In this document: piece after piece, positions 50,196-59,100 of the stretch | Layout: every line of letters begins with the position of its first letter | Numbering within the stretch: position 1 is the first letter of the stretch | DNA from: Bradyrhizobium ivorense | Lineage (GTDB): Bacteria > Pseudomonadota > Alphaproteobacteria > Rhizobiales > Xanthobacteraceae | DNA length: 64,000 nt | Assembly: GCF_900696085.1 (NCBI RefSeq) | Contig: NZ_CAADFC020000004.1 | Coordinates: 1,433,501 to 1,497,500, forward strand | Reading direction: 5' to 3' | Made by a program: the position numbers and the translations under genes | The notes under the pieces: model-generated | Seen by the model: only the letters and a program-made list of their open reading frames with translations | Database searches by the model: none | What the model was told of the DNA's origin: nothing

Positions 50196-51445
50196 GCTTC
50201 CCCTCCCGCCAGATCGGCGTTGCCGCCGGCGCCTTTTTTCGAAGCGCCTTTGTCGGCAGAGTGCTTGTACCACGAAATGATCCACGCCATGCCGCACATG
50301 ATGAGGATGCCGGCGACGCTGATCAAGGCGTGCAGCACGGCACCGCCCGACACTTCGGCAAGCACGAAATGACCGGCAAAGGCGAGGAAGACCCCGAGGC
50401 AGAATATCTCAAGCGAATGCTGGCCACACAGGATCAAAGGTCGCAGCCAGGGCGATTTCAGCCCCGGCCAGTCCTTCGGCAGGAAGCGCACGGTCAGCGC
50501 CGCGAGCGCCAGGAAGTGCGCGAAGCGCAACACGTCCAGGTCGGTCTTGTTGATCGGATACATCCACTGCTCGATCACCTTGGGCACGATGTGGCCGAGC
50601 TGCGGCACGTACCAGGTCAGCGTCACGAAGAACGCCGCGACCAGATAGGCGATGCAGATCCACATCGTGATGTTCGACGACAGGATGCGCGACATCCGCC
50701 GCGCGCCGCCGAGCGCGCACCAGGCGCCGAACACGAACAGCAATTGCCAGGCGAACGGATTGAACGCCCAGAACCCGTTCGGATAGGCCGACAGATAGAG
50801 GTCGAACTGCCAGGTCACCGCGTAGAGCACGACCGACAGGCCGAGCGTGACGTCGGGCTTCCACTTCATCAGCCACAGGATCAGCGGCAGGAACAGCATC
50901 AACACGATATAGAGCGGCAGCACGTCCATATTGACGGGGCGGAAGCGCAGCAGCAGCGCCTGCACGATGGTGACGTCGGGCTGCTTGAGGAAGTCCATGA
51001 TCCCCATCTCTTCGGTGTAGAGCGGGTTCTCGAACGAGGTCGCGACATAGGAGATCTCGGCGAGGAAGATCGTGAACAGGAAGACGTGGGCGACGTAGAT
51101 CTGCCAGACCCGGCGCAGGATGCGCGCAGTCGCGATCAAAAAGCCCGCCTCCAGCATGGCGCGGCCGTAGACGAAGGCCGCGGTGTAGCCGGAGATGAAG
51201 ATGAAGATCTCGGTGGCGTCGGAGAATCCGTAGTTGCGGATCGTCAGCCAGGTCAGGAGATTGGTCGGCAAGTGGTCGATGAAGATCAGCCATAGTGCGA
51301 GGCCGCGAAACAGGTCGAGCCGGAGCTCGCGCTCGCCCGCCGCGGGCAGCGTGATCGCCGGCGACGCCGCGACGGCCTTTGCCTTCGCCTCGGCTTTGGC
51401 CTCAGCCACCGGCGAACCGGCTATGGGATCGGCAATCGAGCTCAT
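50192..51445 (-). CDS. opgC: OpgC-family membrane acyltransferase
   Basis: 417 residues, about ten membrane helices after an Ala/Lys-rich cytoplasmic N-terminus. The segment RELRLDLFRGLALWLIFIDHLP contains the Arg/His pattern of this family, followed by NYGFSDATEIFIFISGYTAAFVYGRAM, which is typical of OpgC. OpgC proteins add succinyl or other groups to osmoregulated periplasmic glucans. ATG 51445 is preferred over the TTG one codon earlier. Coupled SGNH genes downstream suggest a multi-component transfer system. Confidence 0.85.
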   Translation of the reverse strand: MSSIADPIAGSPVAEAKAEAKAKAVAASPAITLPAAGERELRLDLFRGLALWLIFIDHLPTNLLTWLTIRNYGFSDATEIFIFISGYTAAFVYGRAMLEAGFLIATARILRRVWQIYVAHVFLFTIFLAEISYVATSFENPLYTEEMGIMDFLKQPDVTIVQALLLRFRPVNMDVLPLYIVLMLFLPLILWLMKWKPDVTLGLSVVLYAVTWQFDLYLSAYPNGFWAFNPFAWQLLFVFGAWCALGGARRMSRILSSNITMWICIAYLVAAFFVTLTWYVPQLGHIVPKVIEQWMYPINKTDLDVLRFAHFLALAALTVRFLPKDWPGLKSPWLRPLILCGQHSLEIFCLGVFLAFAGHFVLAEVSGGAVLHALISVAGILIMCGMAWIISWYKHSADKGASKKGAGGNADLAGGEA

Positions 51446-51645
51446 CAAGCACCAAAGCGGCTCTGGAAGTCGGGCGCGCCCTGAAAAGATAATATCGGTC
51501 CGCGATTTGCGGACAAAGCACTGAGTGCGGCGGCATGCCGGCGGGGCTTTAGGACGGAACTATGTTGAAACCGCGATTGCAGGCGCGGCCCGGACCGGCT
51601 TTTTGCCCCGGCTTTTCGTCCGGTTTTTCACGGCCAGCCAAGCGA

Positions 51646-51674
51646 TTGGTTCCGGTGGACGAATTCGCTATGAT
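51646..51674 (+). promoter_or_regulatory. candidate housekeeping promoter for apaG
   Basis: TTGGTT (51646-51651), 17-base spacer, TATGAT (51669-51674). The start of transcription would be near 51681, giving a leader of about 77 bases. It lies in the 312-base divergent gap between opgC and apaG, which otherwise holds no gene. Confidence 0.4.
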
Positions 51675-51757
51675 AAGCCGCCTGTTTGAGCACGATCGCA
51701 ACAGAAAACCGCACCGCGCTTTCCGAATCGTGCTTTGAGACCACCGGATTGAGCCTG

Positions 51758-52153
51758 ATGTACCGTGCCGTCACCCGCCAGATCGAAGTCACCGTCGAGC
51801 CGAACTTCATGCCGGATCGCTCGTCGGTGGGGCGCGAGTATTTCTGGTCGTATACGATCGTGATCACCAATTCGGGCCCGGAGACGGTGCAGCTGCGTAC
51901 CCGGCACTGGATCATCACCGATGCCACCGGTCGCCGCCAGGAGGTGCGCGGCGAGGGCGTGGTCGGCGAGCAGCCGGTGCTCGCGCCCGGCGAGCGCTTC
52001 GAGTACACCTCCGGCGTGCCGCTGTCGACGGCCTCCGGCTTCATGACCGGCAGCTACCAGATGGTCAACGAAAGCGGCGAGCGGTTCGACATCGACGTGC
52101 CGACGTTTTCGCTGGATAGCCCGAGCCCGGACGGCAAGCGGGTGTTGAACTGA
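51758..52153 (+). CDS. apaG: Co2+/Mg2+ efflux protein family ApaG
   Basis: 131-residue single-domain beta-sandwich protein of the ApaG (DUF525) family; the precise role is unsettled (linked to Ap4A levels and cobalt/magnesium phenotypes in enteric bacteria). It has VEPNFMPDRSS, YFWSYTIVITNSGPETVQLRTRHWIITDATG and GEQPVLAPGERFEYTSG, which are family hallmarks. ATG 51758 gives the usual 125-130 residue length; an upstream TTG frame extension has no family character. Confidence 0.92.
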   Translation: MYRAVTRQIEVTVEPNFMPDRSSVGREYFWSYTIVITNSGPETVQLRTRHWIITDATGRRQEVRGEGVVGEQPVLAPGERFEYTSGVPLSTASGFMTGSYQMVNESGERFDIDVPTFSLDSPSPDGKRVLN

Positions 52154-52168
52154 CGCGCATCACCGCGC

Positions 52169-52200
52169 GTCATCGCCGGGCTTGACCCGGCAATCCATCG
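52169..52200. repeat. half-copy of a family D repeat after apaG
   Basis: CGTCATCGCCGGGCTTGACC followed by CGGCAATCC resembles the left arm of the family D element at 43650-43751. GCCGGG and CCCGGC can pair as a small hairpin 20 bases after the apaG stop. Confidence 0.55.
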
Positions 52201-52214
52201 CTTCAAATAAGCTG

Positions 52215-52303
52215 CGTAGCCCGGATGCAGCGCCGCGCAATCCGGAACAGCATCATTCGCGGTTGGAGCGCCCCGGATTTCGCTTCGCTGCATCCGGGCT
52301 ACG
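52215..52303. repeat. palindromic intergenic repeat, family A copy 3
   Basis: Arms CGTAGCCCGGATG (52215-52227) and CATCCGGGCTACG (52291-52303) are identical to the other two copies. Here both halves carry GCAGCG/CGCTGC extensions. It lies between the convergent apaG and hslO. Confidence 0.87.
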
Positions 52304-52315
52304 TTAACGAGCGTC

Positions 52316-53317
52316 CTACTCCACGCCGGCTTCGTCCGGCGTGAATTCATATACCGACGAGCAGAACTCGCAGGTCACGACGACCTTGCCGTCCTTGACC
52401 ATGTCCGCGCGGTCTTTTGGCGCAAAGCTCTTCAGCATCGCGGACACCGCGTCGCGCGAGCAGGAGCACTGCGCGCGCAGCTGCTGCGGGGTGAAGACGC
52501 GGACGCCGCGCTCGTGGAACAGGCGGTAGAGCAGCCGTTCGCCGGACAGATCCGGATCGATCAACTCGACATCCTCGACGGTCGAGATCAGCGACTGGCC
52601 TTCGACCCAGGCGTCGTCGTCCGGCACCGCGTGCGCAACCGTTCCCTCCGGCGCGTCGCCGGGATGCAGATCGGCCTGCTTGGCGCGTTCCGGCGACTTC
52701 GGCAGGAATTGCAGCAAAATGCCGCCTGCGCGCCAGTGCAGCTTGCCGCGCTCGCCGCCGCGCATCTCCTCGCCGACCGCAAGACGCACCCGGGTCGGGA
52801 TCTGCTCGGAGCGCAGGAAGTATTCGTGCGCGGCGTCCTCGAGGCTGCCGCCGTCGAGCGCCACCAGGCCCTGGTAGCGGCTGGTGTTGGCGCCCTGATC
52901 GATGGTCATCGCCAGATGACCCTTGCCGAGTAGCTGGCCCGAGGTCTGGCCGTTCTTGATGCGTGACGCATCGTAGCGCGCATAGGCACGCAGCCGGTCC
53001 GGCGCCTGGAAGTCGACGATCAGCAGCGAGACCGGACCGTCGGTCCGGGTCTGCAGGATGAAGCGGCCCTCGAACTTCACGGAGGAGCCGAGCAGCGTCG
53101 TCAGCACGATCGCCTCGCCGAGCAGCTTGCCGACCGGCGGCGGATAATCGTGCTTGTGCAGGACCTCGTCGAGCGCGGGGCCGAGCCGGGTCAGCCGTCC
53201 GCGCAGATCCAGCGCGCCGACCTCGAAAGCCAGCACGGCATCGTCAACAGGAACCGCCGATGGCGCGCGGATTGGCGCCTCGGCCGTGATTTTGATGTCG
53301 GGGGATTGTGAAACCAT
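52316..53317 (-). CDS. hslO: redox-regulated molecular chaperone Hsp33
   Basis: 333-residue cytoplasmic holdase activated by oxidation. The C-terminal zinc switch is intact: CSCSRD (about 282-287) and CEFC (about 315-318) supply the four cysteines. The N-terminal domain shows HKYPPPVGKLLGEA-like sequence, LLGSSVKFEGRFILQTRTDGP and GGSLEDAAHEYF. An N-terminal extension of about 25 residues precedes the family core. It is downstream of argF in the same direction but separated by a 44-base palindrome. Confidence 0.94.
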   Translation of the reverse strand: MVSQSPDIKITAEAPIRAPSAVPVDDAVLAFEVGALDLRGRLTRLGPALDEVLHKHDYPPPVGKLLGEAIVLTTLLGSSVKFEGRFILQTRTDGPVSLLIVDFQAPDRLRAYARYDASRIKNGQTSGQLLGKGHLAMTIDQGANTSRYQGLVALDGGSLEDAAHEYFLRSEQIPTRVRLAVGEEMRGGERGKLHWRAGGILLQFLPKSPERAKQADLHPGDAPEGTVAHAVPDDDAWVEGQSLISTVEDVELIDPDLSGERLLYRLFHERGVRVFTPQQLRAQCSCSRDAVSAMLKSFAPKDRADMVKDGKVVVTCEFCSSVYEFTPDEAGVE

Positions 53318-53376
53318 GGCGCTCTATCTGGGGTCTCGGACCATGAAATAAAGGGGTTCACGCGAACAGAGAGATG

Positions 53377-53420
53377 GTCGTCCCGGCCTAGTGCGCAATT
53401 GCGCACTAGGCCGGGACGAC
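53377..53420. repeat. perfect 44-base palindrome between argF and hslO
   Basis: Positions 53377-53398 are the exact reverse complement of 53399-53420, centred on CAATTG (GTCGTCCCGGCCTAG at the left end). It is 10 bases after the argF stop on the minus strand. As RNA it would form a stem of about 20 bp with a tetraloop, with no U-tract, so it may protect the argDF mRNA end or act as a repeat-derived terminator. Confidence 0.9.
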
Positions 53421-53430
53421 AGCGTTATTG

Positions 53431-54357
53431 CTACGCCACCGCGTCGAAACACCAGGCCAGAATGCCCTTTTGCGCATGCAGGCGGTTTTCCGCCTCGTCG
53501 AACACGACGGATTGCGGGCCGTCGATCACCTCGTCGGTGACCTCCTCGCCGCGATGCGCGGGCAGGCAGTGCATGAACAGCGCGTCGGGCTTCGCCAGCG
53601 ACATCAGCTTGGCATTGACCTGATAGGGCCGCAGCACGTTGTGGCGGTGCTCGCCCTCCTTGTCGCCCATCGACACCCAGGTGTCGGTGACGACGCAGTC
53701 GGCGCCGCGCACGGCGGCCTCCGGGTCGGTGCCGAGCACGATCGGCGCATTCGTCGCCTTGATCCAGTCCCGCATCGGCTTCTTCGGCGCGAGCTCCGGC
53801 GGGGTCGCGACATTGAGCTGGAACTTGAAGCGCTCGGCGGCGTGCGCCCAGGAGGCCAGCACGTTGTTGTCGTCGCCGGTCCAGGCCACCGTCTTGCCCT
53901 CGATCGAGCCGCGGTTTTCCTCATAGGTCATGAGGTCGGCCATCACCTGGCAGGGATGCGAGCGCCGCGTCAGCCCATTGATCACGGGAACGGTGGCGTG
54001 GGCGGCAAGCTCAAGCAGCGCATCATGATTGAGGATGCGGATCATGATCGCGTCGACATAGCGCGACAGCACGCGCGCGGTGTCGGCGATGGTCTCGCCG
54101 CGGCCGAGCTGCATCTCGGCACCGGTCAGCATGATGGATTCACCGCCAAGCTGGCGCATGCCGACGTCGAACGACACCCGCGTGCGGGTCGACGGGCGTT
54201 CGAAGATCATCGCCAGCGTCTTGCCCTCGAGCGGCTTCCTGGCCTTCTCGTGCGCCTTGCGCTGCGCCTTCATGGCGGCGCCGGCCGACAGCATGTTGCG
54301 CAGCTCGGCGAGCGGCAATTCGTTGATGTCGAGGAAGTGACGGACCGACTTGCTCAT
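53431..54357 (-). CDS. argF: ornithine carbamoyltransferase
   Basis: Forms citrulline from ornithine and carbamoyl phosphate in arginine synthesis. 308 residues with the carbamoyl-phosphate motif STRTR (about 55-59), the [11 protein letters not shown] ornithine/substrate segment and the HCLPAHRG motif near the C-terminus. Its ATG shares one base with the argD stop (TAATG), so translation is coupled. Confidence 0.95.
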   Translation of the reverse strand: MSKSVRHFLDINELPLAELRNMLSAGAAMKAQRKAHEKARKPLEGKTLAMIFERPSTRTRVSFDVGMRQLGGESIMLTGAEMQLGRGETIADTARVLSRYVDAIMIRILNHDALLELAAHATVPVINGLTRRSHPCQVMADLMTYEENRGSIEGKTVAWTGDDNNVLASWAHAAERFKFQLNVATPPELAPKKPMRDWIKATNAPIVLGTDPEAAVRGADCVVTDTWVSMGDKEGEHRHNVLRPYQVNAKLMSLAKPDALFMHCLPAHRGEEVTDEVIDGPQSVVFDEAENRLHAQKGILAWCFDAVA

Positions 54358-55556
54358 TACCCCGCCGCCTTCTTCGGCTGCGCCGACAGCGCAGCGCAGG
54401 CGCGCTCCAGCGCGGCGATCGAGTGGTCGATCTCGGCCTCGGTGACGATCAGCGGCGCCAGGAAGCGGACGACGTTGTCGCCGGCGCCGACGGTGAGCAG
54501 TTTTTCGCTGCGCAGCGCGGCAATCAGATCGCCCGACGGCACCACCGCCTTGACGCCGATCAGAAGGCCCTCGCCGCGCACTTCCGACAGCACGCCGGGA
54601 AAGCGGTCGACCGCGGAGGCAAGCTTCTGCTTGAGCAGCAGCGACACCTTCTGCACGTGCTCGAAGAAGCCGGGCTTGAGCATGACGTCGAGGACGGCAT
54701 TGGCCGCGGCGACCGCGAGCGGATTGCCGCCGAAGGTGGAGCCGTGCGAGCCGGGCGCCATGCCCTCGGCGGCCTCGGCGCTCGCCAGCACCGCGCCGAT
54801 CGGGAAGCCGCCGCCGAGCGCCTTCGCCAGCGACATCACGTCCGGCGTGACGCCGGTGCGCTTGTAGGCGAACAACTCGCCGGTGCGGCCCATGCCGGTC
54901 TGCACCTCGTCGAAGGCGAGCAGCAGGCCGTGCTCGTCGCAGAGCTGGCGCAGCGCCTTGAAGAAGGCCTGCGGCGCGCCGCGCACGCCGCCCTCGCCTT
55001 GCACCGGCTCGATCAGGATGCCGGCGGTGTGCGGGCCGATCGCCTTCTTCACCGCCTCGATGTCGCCATGCGGCACCTGGTCAAAGCCGTCCATCGGCGG
55101 GCCGAAGCCTTCGAGATATTTCGCCGAGCCGGTCGCCGCGAGCGTGCCCAGCGTGCGGCCGTGGAACGCGCCTTCGAAGGTGATGATGCGGTAGCGCTCG
55201 CCATGTCCCTTGGAGAAATGGTGGTGGCGCACCAGCTTGATCACGCCCTCCATCGCCTCGGCGCCGGAATTGCAGAAGAACACGTAGTCGGCAAAGCTCT
55301 GCTCGCACAGCCGCGCCGCAAGCGCCTCGCCGTCCGGGCTCTTGAACAGGTTCGACATGTGCCAGAGCTTGGTCGCCTGCTCCTGCAGCGCCTTGACCAG
55401 ATGCGGATGGGCATGGCCGAGCGCGTTCACCGCGACGCCCGAGGTGAAATCGAGATAGCGGTCGCCGTTGGTTGCGATCAGCCAGGCGCCCTCGCCGCGC
55501 TCGAAGCCGAGATCGATCCGGGCAAACACAGGGAGCAGATGCGAAGTGGCGGTCAT
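54357..55556 (-). CDS. argD: acetylornithine aminotransferase
   Basis: PLP-dependent class III transaminase of 399 residues acting in arginine synthesis. Motifs: [32 protein letters not shown] with the PLP-ring Asp, and [15 protein letters not shown] with the Schiff-base Lys. ATG 55556 ([11 protein letters not shown]) is chosen by homology. A terminator-like hairpin lies 72 bases upstream, inside what would be its leader. Confidence 0.94.
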   Translation of the reverse strand: MTATSHLLPVFARIDLGFERGEGAWLIATNGDRYLDFTSGVAVNALGHAHPHLVKALQEQATKLWHMSNLFKSPDGEALAARLCEQSFADYVFFCNSGAEAMEGVIKLVRHHHFSKGHGERYRIITFEGAFHGRTLGTLAATGSAKYLEGFGPPMDGFDQVPHGDIEAVKKAIGPHTAGILIEPVQGEGGVRGAPQAFFKALRQLCDEHGLLLAFDEVQTGMGRTGELFAYKRTGVTPDVMSLAKALGGGFPIGAVLASAEAAEGMAPGSHGSTFGGNPLAVAAANAVLDVMLKPGFFEHVQKVSLLLKQKLASAVDRFPGVLSEVRGEGLLIGVKAVVPSGDLIAALRSEKLLTVGAGDNVVRFLAPLIVTEAEIDHSIAALERACAALSAQPKKAAG

Positions 55557-55627
55557 GGCGATCACTGACGGGTTTGAGGCCGACAATTGCCGCGCGCCTT
55601 GACGCCAGCGCAGCAACGGCCAGCTTC

Positions 55628-55663
55628 GGAAAACAAAAACGTGCCGCCTTGCGGGCAGCACGT
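55628..55663 (-). terminator. terminator-like hairpin in the argD leader
   Basis: On the minus strand ACGTGC (from 55663) pairs with GCACGT (to 55639), and three further G-C pairs follow after one mismatch. The stem is followed by a T-rich tract (TTTTTGTTTTCC). The structure points toward argD. It would end a short upstream transcript or serve as an attenuator. The rest of the 485-base argD-gcrA divergent gap holds no convincing gene. Confidence 0.5.
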
Positions 55664-56041
55664 GCGGGGCATTCTATGCTGCGCCCGGTCCGTGTCAATC
55701 GCCACGAAGTGGCCTTCCTGCAATGCGAAACGCATGCAATCCGGAGTATTCCGGAGCAGTGGAAAAGCCTGATTGCAAGGCTTAAATGTTGGGAACATGT
55801 GGACGCGCTGCCGCGGACTCTTGCGCCAGAGTCACGCCATATTGTAGCGTTTGGCCTGTCGGGTACGACATCTCGTGCGGCAGTACTGGACCCTCTTAGT
55901 AGCCATTTGTTCTGCGTGAACGTTCGGGCGCAACAGCACGCCCGGCGAGGGCTAAGGGATTCTGACCGCGGGGATTTTGACAGATTTGGCTCGCAGCGCC
56001 GCTCCCATCACCGGCCGGCGCACCGCGAAAGGAAGAATGCG

Positions 56042-56554
56042 ATGACGGTATTGACCTGGTCCGACGATCGCGTCGAGCAGCTGAAGAAGCTCTGGGAGAG
56101 TGGCCTCTCCGCCAGCCAGATCGCGGCGGAACTCGGCAATGTGACGCGAAACGCCGTGATCGGCAAAGTCCATCGGCTCGGCCTGTCCGGCCGCGCCAAG
56201 GCGCCCTCCACCGCCGCGCCGCGGCAGCGCAAGGCCCGTCCCGCCCAGCACATGATGCGGGTGGCGCGCCCGGTCTCGCGCGGCAACACCGCGCTGGCGC
56301 AGGCCTTCGAGGTCGAACTCGAGCCGGATCCGATCGCCTACGACAACGTGGTGCCGATGAGCCAGCGGCTGTCGCTGCTGGAGCTGAACGAGGCCACCTG
56401 CCATTGGCCGGTCGGCGATCCCTCGAGCCCGGAATTCTTCTTCTGCGGCGGCAAGGCGCTCACCGGCCTGCCCTATTGCGCGCATCACTCGCGCGTCGCC
56501 TACCAGCCCGCCGGCGATCGCCGCCGGCCGTCGAACAAGCCGCAGCTCAAATAG
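56042..56554 (+). CDS. gcrA: cell cycle regulator GcrA
   Basis: 170-residue alphaproteobacterial transcription factor that binds sigma-70 holoenzyme and CcrM-methylated GANTC promoters. The N-terminal helix-turn-helix is typical (WSDDRVEQLKKLWESGLSASQIAAELG and TRNAVIGKVHRLGLSGR). The C-terminal region has the conserved CHWPVGDP and FCGGKALTGLPYCAHHSRVAYQP. AAGGAAG lies 6 bases before ATG 56042. An in-frame extension upstream is open but unlike the family. Confidence 0.95.
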   Translation: MTVLTWSDDRVEQLKKLWESGLSASQIAAELGNVTRNAVIGKVHRLGLSGRAKAPSTAAPRQRKARPAQHMMRVARPVSRGNTALAQAFEVELEPDPIAYDNVVPMSQRLSLLELNEATCHWPVGDPSSPEFFFCGGKALTGLPYCAHHSRVAYQPAGDRRRPSNKPQLK

Positions 56555-56587
56555 GCGACGACGAAACCAGCAAAGACGTCAAAAAAG

Positions 56588-56616
56588 AAATCCCCGCGAA
56601 GGCGGGGATTTTTTTG
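56588..56616. terminator. bidirectional intrinsic terminator between gcrA and phoB
   Basis: AAATCCCCGC (56588-56597), loop GAAG, GCGGGGATTT (56602-56611) and then TTTTG on the plus strand; an A-run precedes it, giving T-runs on both strands. It sits between the convergent gcrA (ends 56554) and phoB (ends at 56638). Confidence 0.85.
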
Positions 56617-56637
56617 TTGCAGCGGTCGGACCGGGCC

Positions 56638-57348
56638 TTACGGCTGCGGCTCGGCCTTGGCAAAGCGGTCGTCGAGGGCGTAGCCGGCGCCGCGCACGGT
56701 GCGGATCGGATCCTGCTCGCGGCCCGGATTGAGCAGCTTGCGCAGGCGGCCGATATGCACGTCGACGGTCCGCTCGTCGATATAGATGTCGCGGCCCCAG
56801 ACGCTGTCGAGCAGCTGCTCGCGGCTGAACACGCGGCCGGGATGCTCGAGGAAGAATTCGAGCAGCCGATATTCGGTCGGGCCGAGATCGATCGGGCGGC
56901 CGGAGCGCGCAACGCGGCGCTTCTCTCGGTCGAGCTCGATGTCGCCATAGGTCAGCACGGTGGCGAGCCGCTCGGGGCTGGCGCGGCGCAGCAGGCCCTT
57001 CACCCGCGCCAAGAGCTCCGGCACCGAGAATGGCTTGACGATATAATCGTCGGCCCCGGTGGCGAGCCCGCGCACCCGCTCGCTCTCCTCGCCGCGCGCG
57101 GTCAGCATGATGATCGGCAGCTGCTTGGTCTCGGGACGTGCCCGCAAGCGGCGGCAGAGCTCGATGCCGGACAGGCCCGGCAGCATCCAGTCGAGCACCA
57201 CGAGATCGGGAACGCGCTCCTTGAGGCGGGTGTCGGCATCGTCGCCGCGCCCGACCGTTTCGACATCGTAGCCTTCCGCGTCGAGGTTGTAGCGCAACAG
57301 CGTTGTCAGCGCTTCCTCGTCTTCGACTACCAGAATGCGTGCGCTCAT
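56638..57348 (-). CDS. phoB: phosphate regulon response regulator PhoB
   Basis: 236-residue OmpR/PhoB-type transcription factor. The receiver domain (1-120) has phospho-acceptor Asp53 in LVVLDWMLPG and conserved Lys in IVKPFS. A winged-helix domain (about 135-230) ends in the wing/recognition segment DERTVDVHIGRLRKLLN. It activates pst and other Pho genes at Pho boxes when phosphate is scarce. It closes the minus-strand pho/pst series. Confidence 0.95.
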   Translation of the reverse strand: MSARILVVEDEEALTTLLRYNLDAEGYDVETVGRGDDADTRLKERVPDLVVLDWMLPGLSGIELCRRLRARPETKQLPIIMLTARGEESERVRGLATGADDYIVKPFSVPELLARVKGLLRRASPERLATVLTYGDIELDREKRRVARSGRPIDLGPTEYRLLEFFLEHPGRVFSREQLLDSVWGRDIYIDERTVDVHIGRLRKLLNPGREQDPIRTVRGAGYALDDRFAKAEPQP

Positions 57349-57415
57349 CGGTCTAAGTTCTCTCTATCTTGATCCGTTGCCCAGACGCAAAACCGAAACG
57401 CTCATCGTCCTGATG

Positions 57416-57461
57416 AGCACGATCTTGTCGGAAAACCGGTACCCACTTTCCGGATCGTGCT
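57416..57461. repeat. intergenic inverted repeat between phoU and phoB
   Basis: AGCACGATC (57416-57424) and GATCGTGCT (57453-57461) enclose CGGAAA and TTTCCG, forming a two-tier hairpin around ACCGGTACCC. This GGAAAACCGG...CCACTTTCC type of element is widespread between genes in Rhizobiales. It abuts the phoU stop codon. Confidence 0.7.
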
Positions 57462-58178
57462 TCAGTTACCCGGCACCGTGGTCGCAAAGTTGGTCATGTC
57501 GCCCTTCGGGCGCTTGTCGGTGATCTGCTGGCCCTCGATCATGTAGAACACGGTCTCGGCGATGTTGGTGGCATGGTCGCCGATCCGCTCGATATTCTTG
57601 GCGCAGAACATCAGGTGGATGCAGAACGAGATGTTGCGCGGATCTTCCATCATGTAGGTGAGCAGCTCGCGGAACAGCGAGGTGCAGATCGCGTCGACCT
57701 CCTCGTCGCCCTTCCAGACGTTCATCGCCGCCGGCAAATCGTGCGCGGCGTAGGCGTCGAGCACCGACTTGACCTGCGACAGCACGAGGTCGGTCATGTG
57801 CTCCAGGCCGCGGATCAGCTTCAGCGGCTGGAAATCGCTCTCCAGCGCCGCGACGCGCTTGCCCATGTTCTTGGCGAGGTCGCCGATCCGCTCGAGGTCG
57901 GTGGCCACCCGCATCGCGCTGACGATCTCGCGCAGGTCGATCGCCATCGGCTGGCGCCGCGCGATCGTCAGCACCGCGCGCTCTTCGATGACGCGCTGCA
58001 GGCTGTCGATCTCGATGTCGGCGGCGACCACGCGCTTGCCCAGCGCGACGTCGCGGCGGATCAGCGCATCGACCGACTCGGTGATCATGCGCTCGACCAG
58101 GCCGCCCATCTCGGCGACCAGGCGGGTCAACTCCTGCAGGTCGCTGTCGAATGCCTTGGCGGTATGTTCAGAAGCCAT
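57462..58178 (-). CDS. phoU: phosphate signalling protein PhoU
   Basis: 238-residue all-helical protein with two PhoU repeats (about 15-110 and 120-215; motifs ERIGDLAKNMGKRV and ERIGDHATNIAE carry the metal-binding E/D residues). It conveys the state of the Pst transporter to PhoR and restrains phosphate uptake. It lies between pstB and phoB, the usual order. Confidence 0.95.
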   Translation of the reverse strand: MASEHTAKAFDSDLQELTRLVAEMGGLVERMITESVDALIRRDVALGKRVVAADIEIDSLQRVIEERAVLTIARRQPMAIDLREIVSAMRVATDLERIGDLAKNMGKRVAALESDFQPLKLIRGLEHMTDLVLSQVKSVLDAYAAHDLPAAMNVWKGDEEVDAICTSLFRELLTYMMEDPRNISFCIHLMFCAKNIERIGDHATNIAETVFYMIEGQQITDKRPKGDMTNFATTVPGN

Positions 58179-58235
58179 CGCTTGTCTCCTTCGATCATAA
58201 TCCCAAGAGGATCACGATCTCATGCCTTCATTTCA

Positions 58236-58280
58236 GCCTGATCTCGGCGGGAAACCATCCCCGCTTTTTTCCGATCAGGC
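58236..58280. repeat. intergenic inverted repeat between pstB and phoU
   Basis: GCCTGATC (58236-58243) and GATCAGGC (58273-58280) enclose CGGGAAACCATCCCCGC. It is similar in plan to the element at 57416-57461 and abuts the pstB stop codon in the same way. Confidence 0.65.
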
Positions 58281-58281
58281 G

Positions 58282-59100
58282 TTAGCCGAACCGACCGGTG
58301 ATGTAGTCCTGGGTGCGCCGATCGCTCGGCGAGGTGAAGATCTTGTTGGTGTCGTCGAACTCGATCAACTCGCCGAGATACATGAAGGCGGTCTTGTCGG
58401 AGACGCGCGCCGCCTGCTGCATGTTGTGGGTCACGATCGCGATCGTGTAGTCCTCGGACAGTTCCTGGATCAGCTCCTCGACCTTGGCGGTCGAGATCGG
58501 ATCGAGCGCCGAGCACGGCTCGTCGAACAGGATCACCTCGGGCCGCACTGCCACCGTGCGCGCGATGCACAGGCGCTGCTGCTGGCCGCCGGACAGCGAC
58601 AGGCCGGAGGCGTTCAGCTTGTCCTTGACCTCGTTCCACAGCGCGCCGCCGCGCAGCGCCTTCTCGACCCGGCCGTCCATCTCCGACTTCGAGATCTTCT
58701 CGTAAAGGCGGATGCCGAAGGCGATGTTCTCGTAGATCGTCATCGGGAACGGCGTCGGCTTCTGGAACACCATGCCGACCCGGGCCCGCAGCAGGTTGAG
58801 GTCGAGCTTGGGGTCGAGGATGTTGGTCTGGTCCAGCATCAGCTGGCCGACCGCGCGCTGGCCCGGATAGAGATCATACATCCGGTTGAAGATGCGCAGC
58901 AGGGTCGACTTGCCGCAGCCCGACGGGCCGATGAACGCCGTGACGCGGTTGGTGCCGAGCGTCAGGTTGATGTTCTTCAGCGCGTGGTGCTCGCCATAAT
59001 AGAAGTTGAGGTTGCGCGCCGTAACCTTCGGCGCGGCTTCCGGCAGCGGCGCCTGGGGAACGTGGCCGGCGGCGGTGGTCGAAATGGAAAGCTCGGTCAT
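58282..59100 (-). CDS. pstB: phosphate ABC transporter ATP-binding protein PstB
   Basis: 272-residue ATPase of the high-affinity phosphate importer. Walker [10 protein letters not shown] (58-66), signature [13 protein letters not shown] and Walker [12 protein letters not shown]. The first about 25 residues are a non-conserved extension. ATG 59100 overlaps the pstA stop (ATGA). Confidence 0.96.
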   Translation of the reverse strand: MTELSISTTAAGHVPQAPLPEAAPKVTARNLNFYYGEHHALKNINLTLGTNRVTAFIGPSGCGKSTLLRIFNRMYDLYPGQRAVGQLMLDQTNILDPKLDLNLLRARVGMVFQKPTPFPMTIYENIAFGIRLYEKISKSEMDGRVEKALRGGALWNEVKDKLNASGLSLSGGQQQRLCIARTVAVRPEVILFDEPCSALDPISTAKVEELIQELSEDYTIAIVTHNMQQAARVSDKTAFMYLGELIEFDDTNKIFTSPSDRRTQDYITGRFG

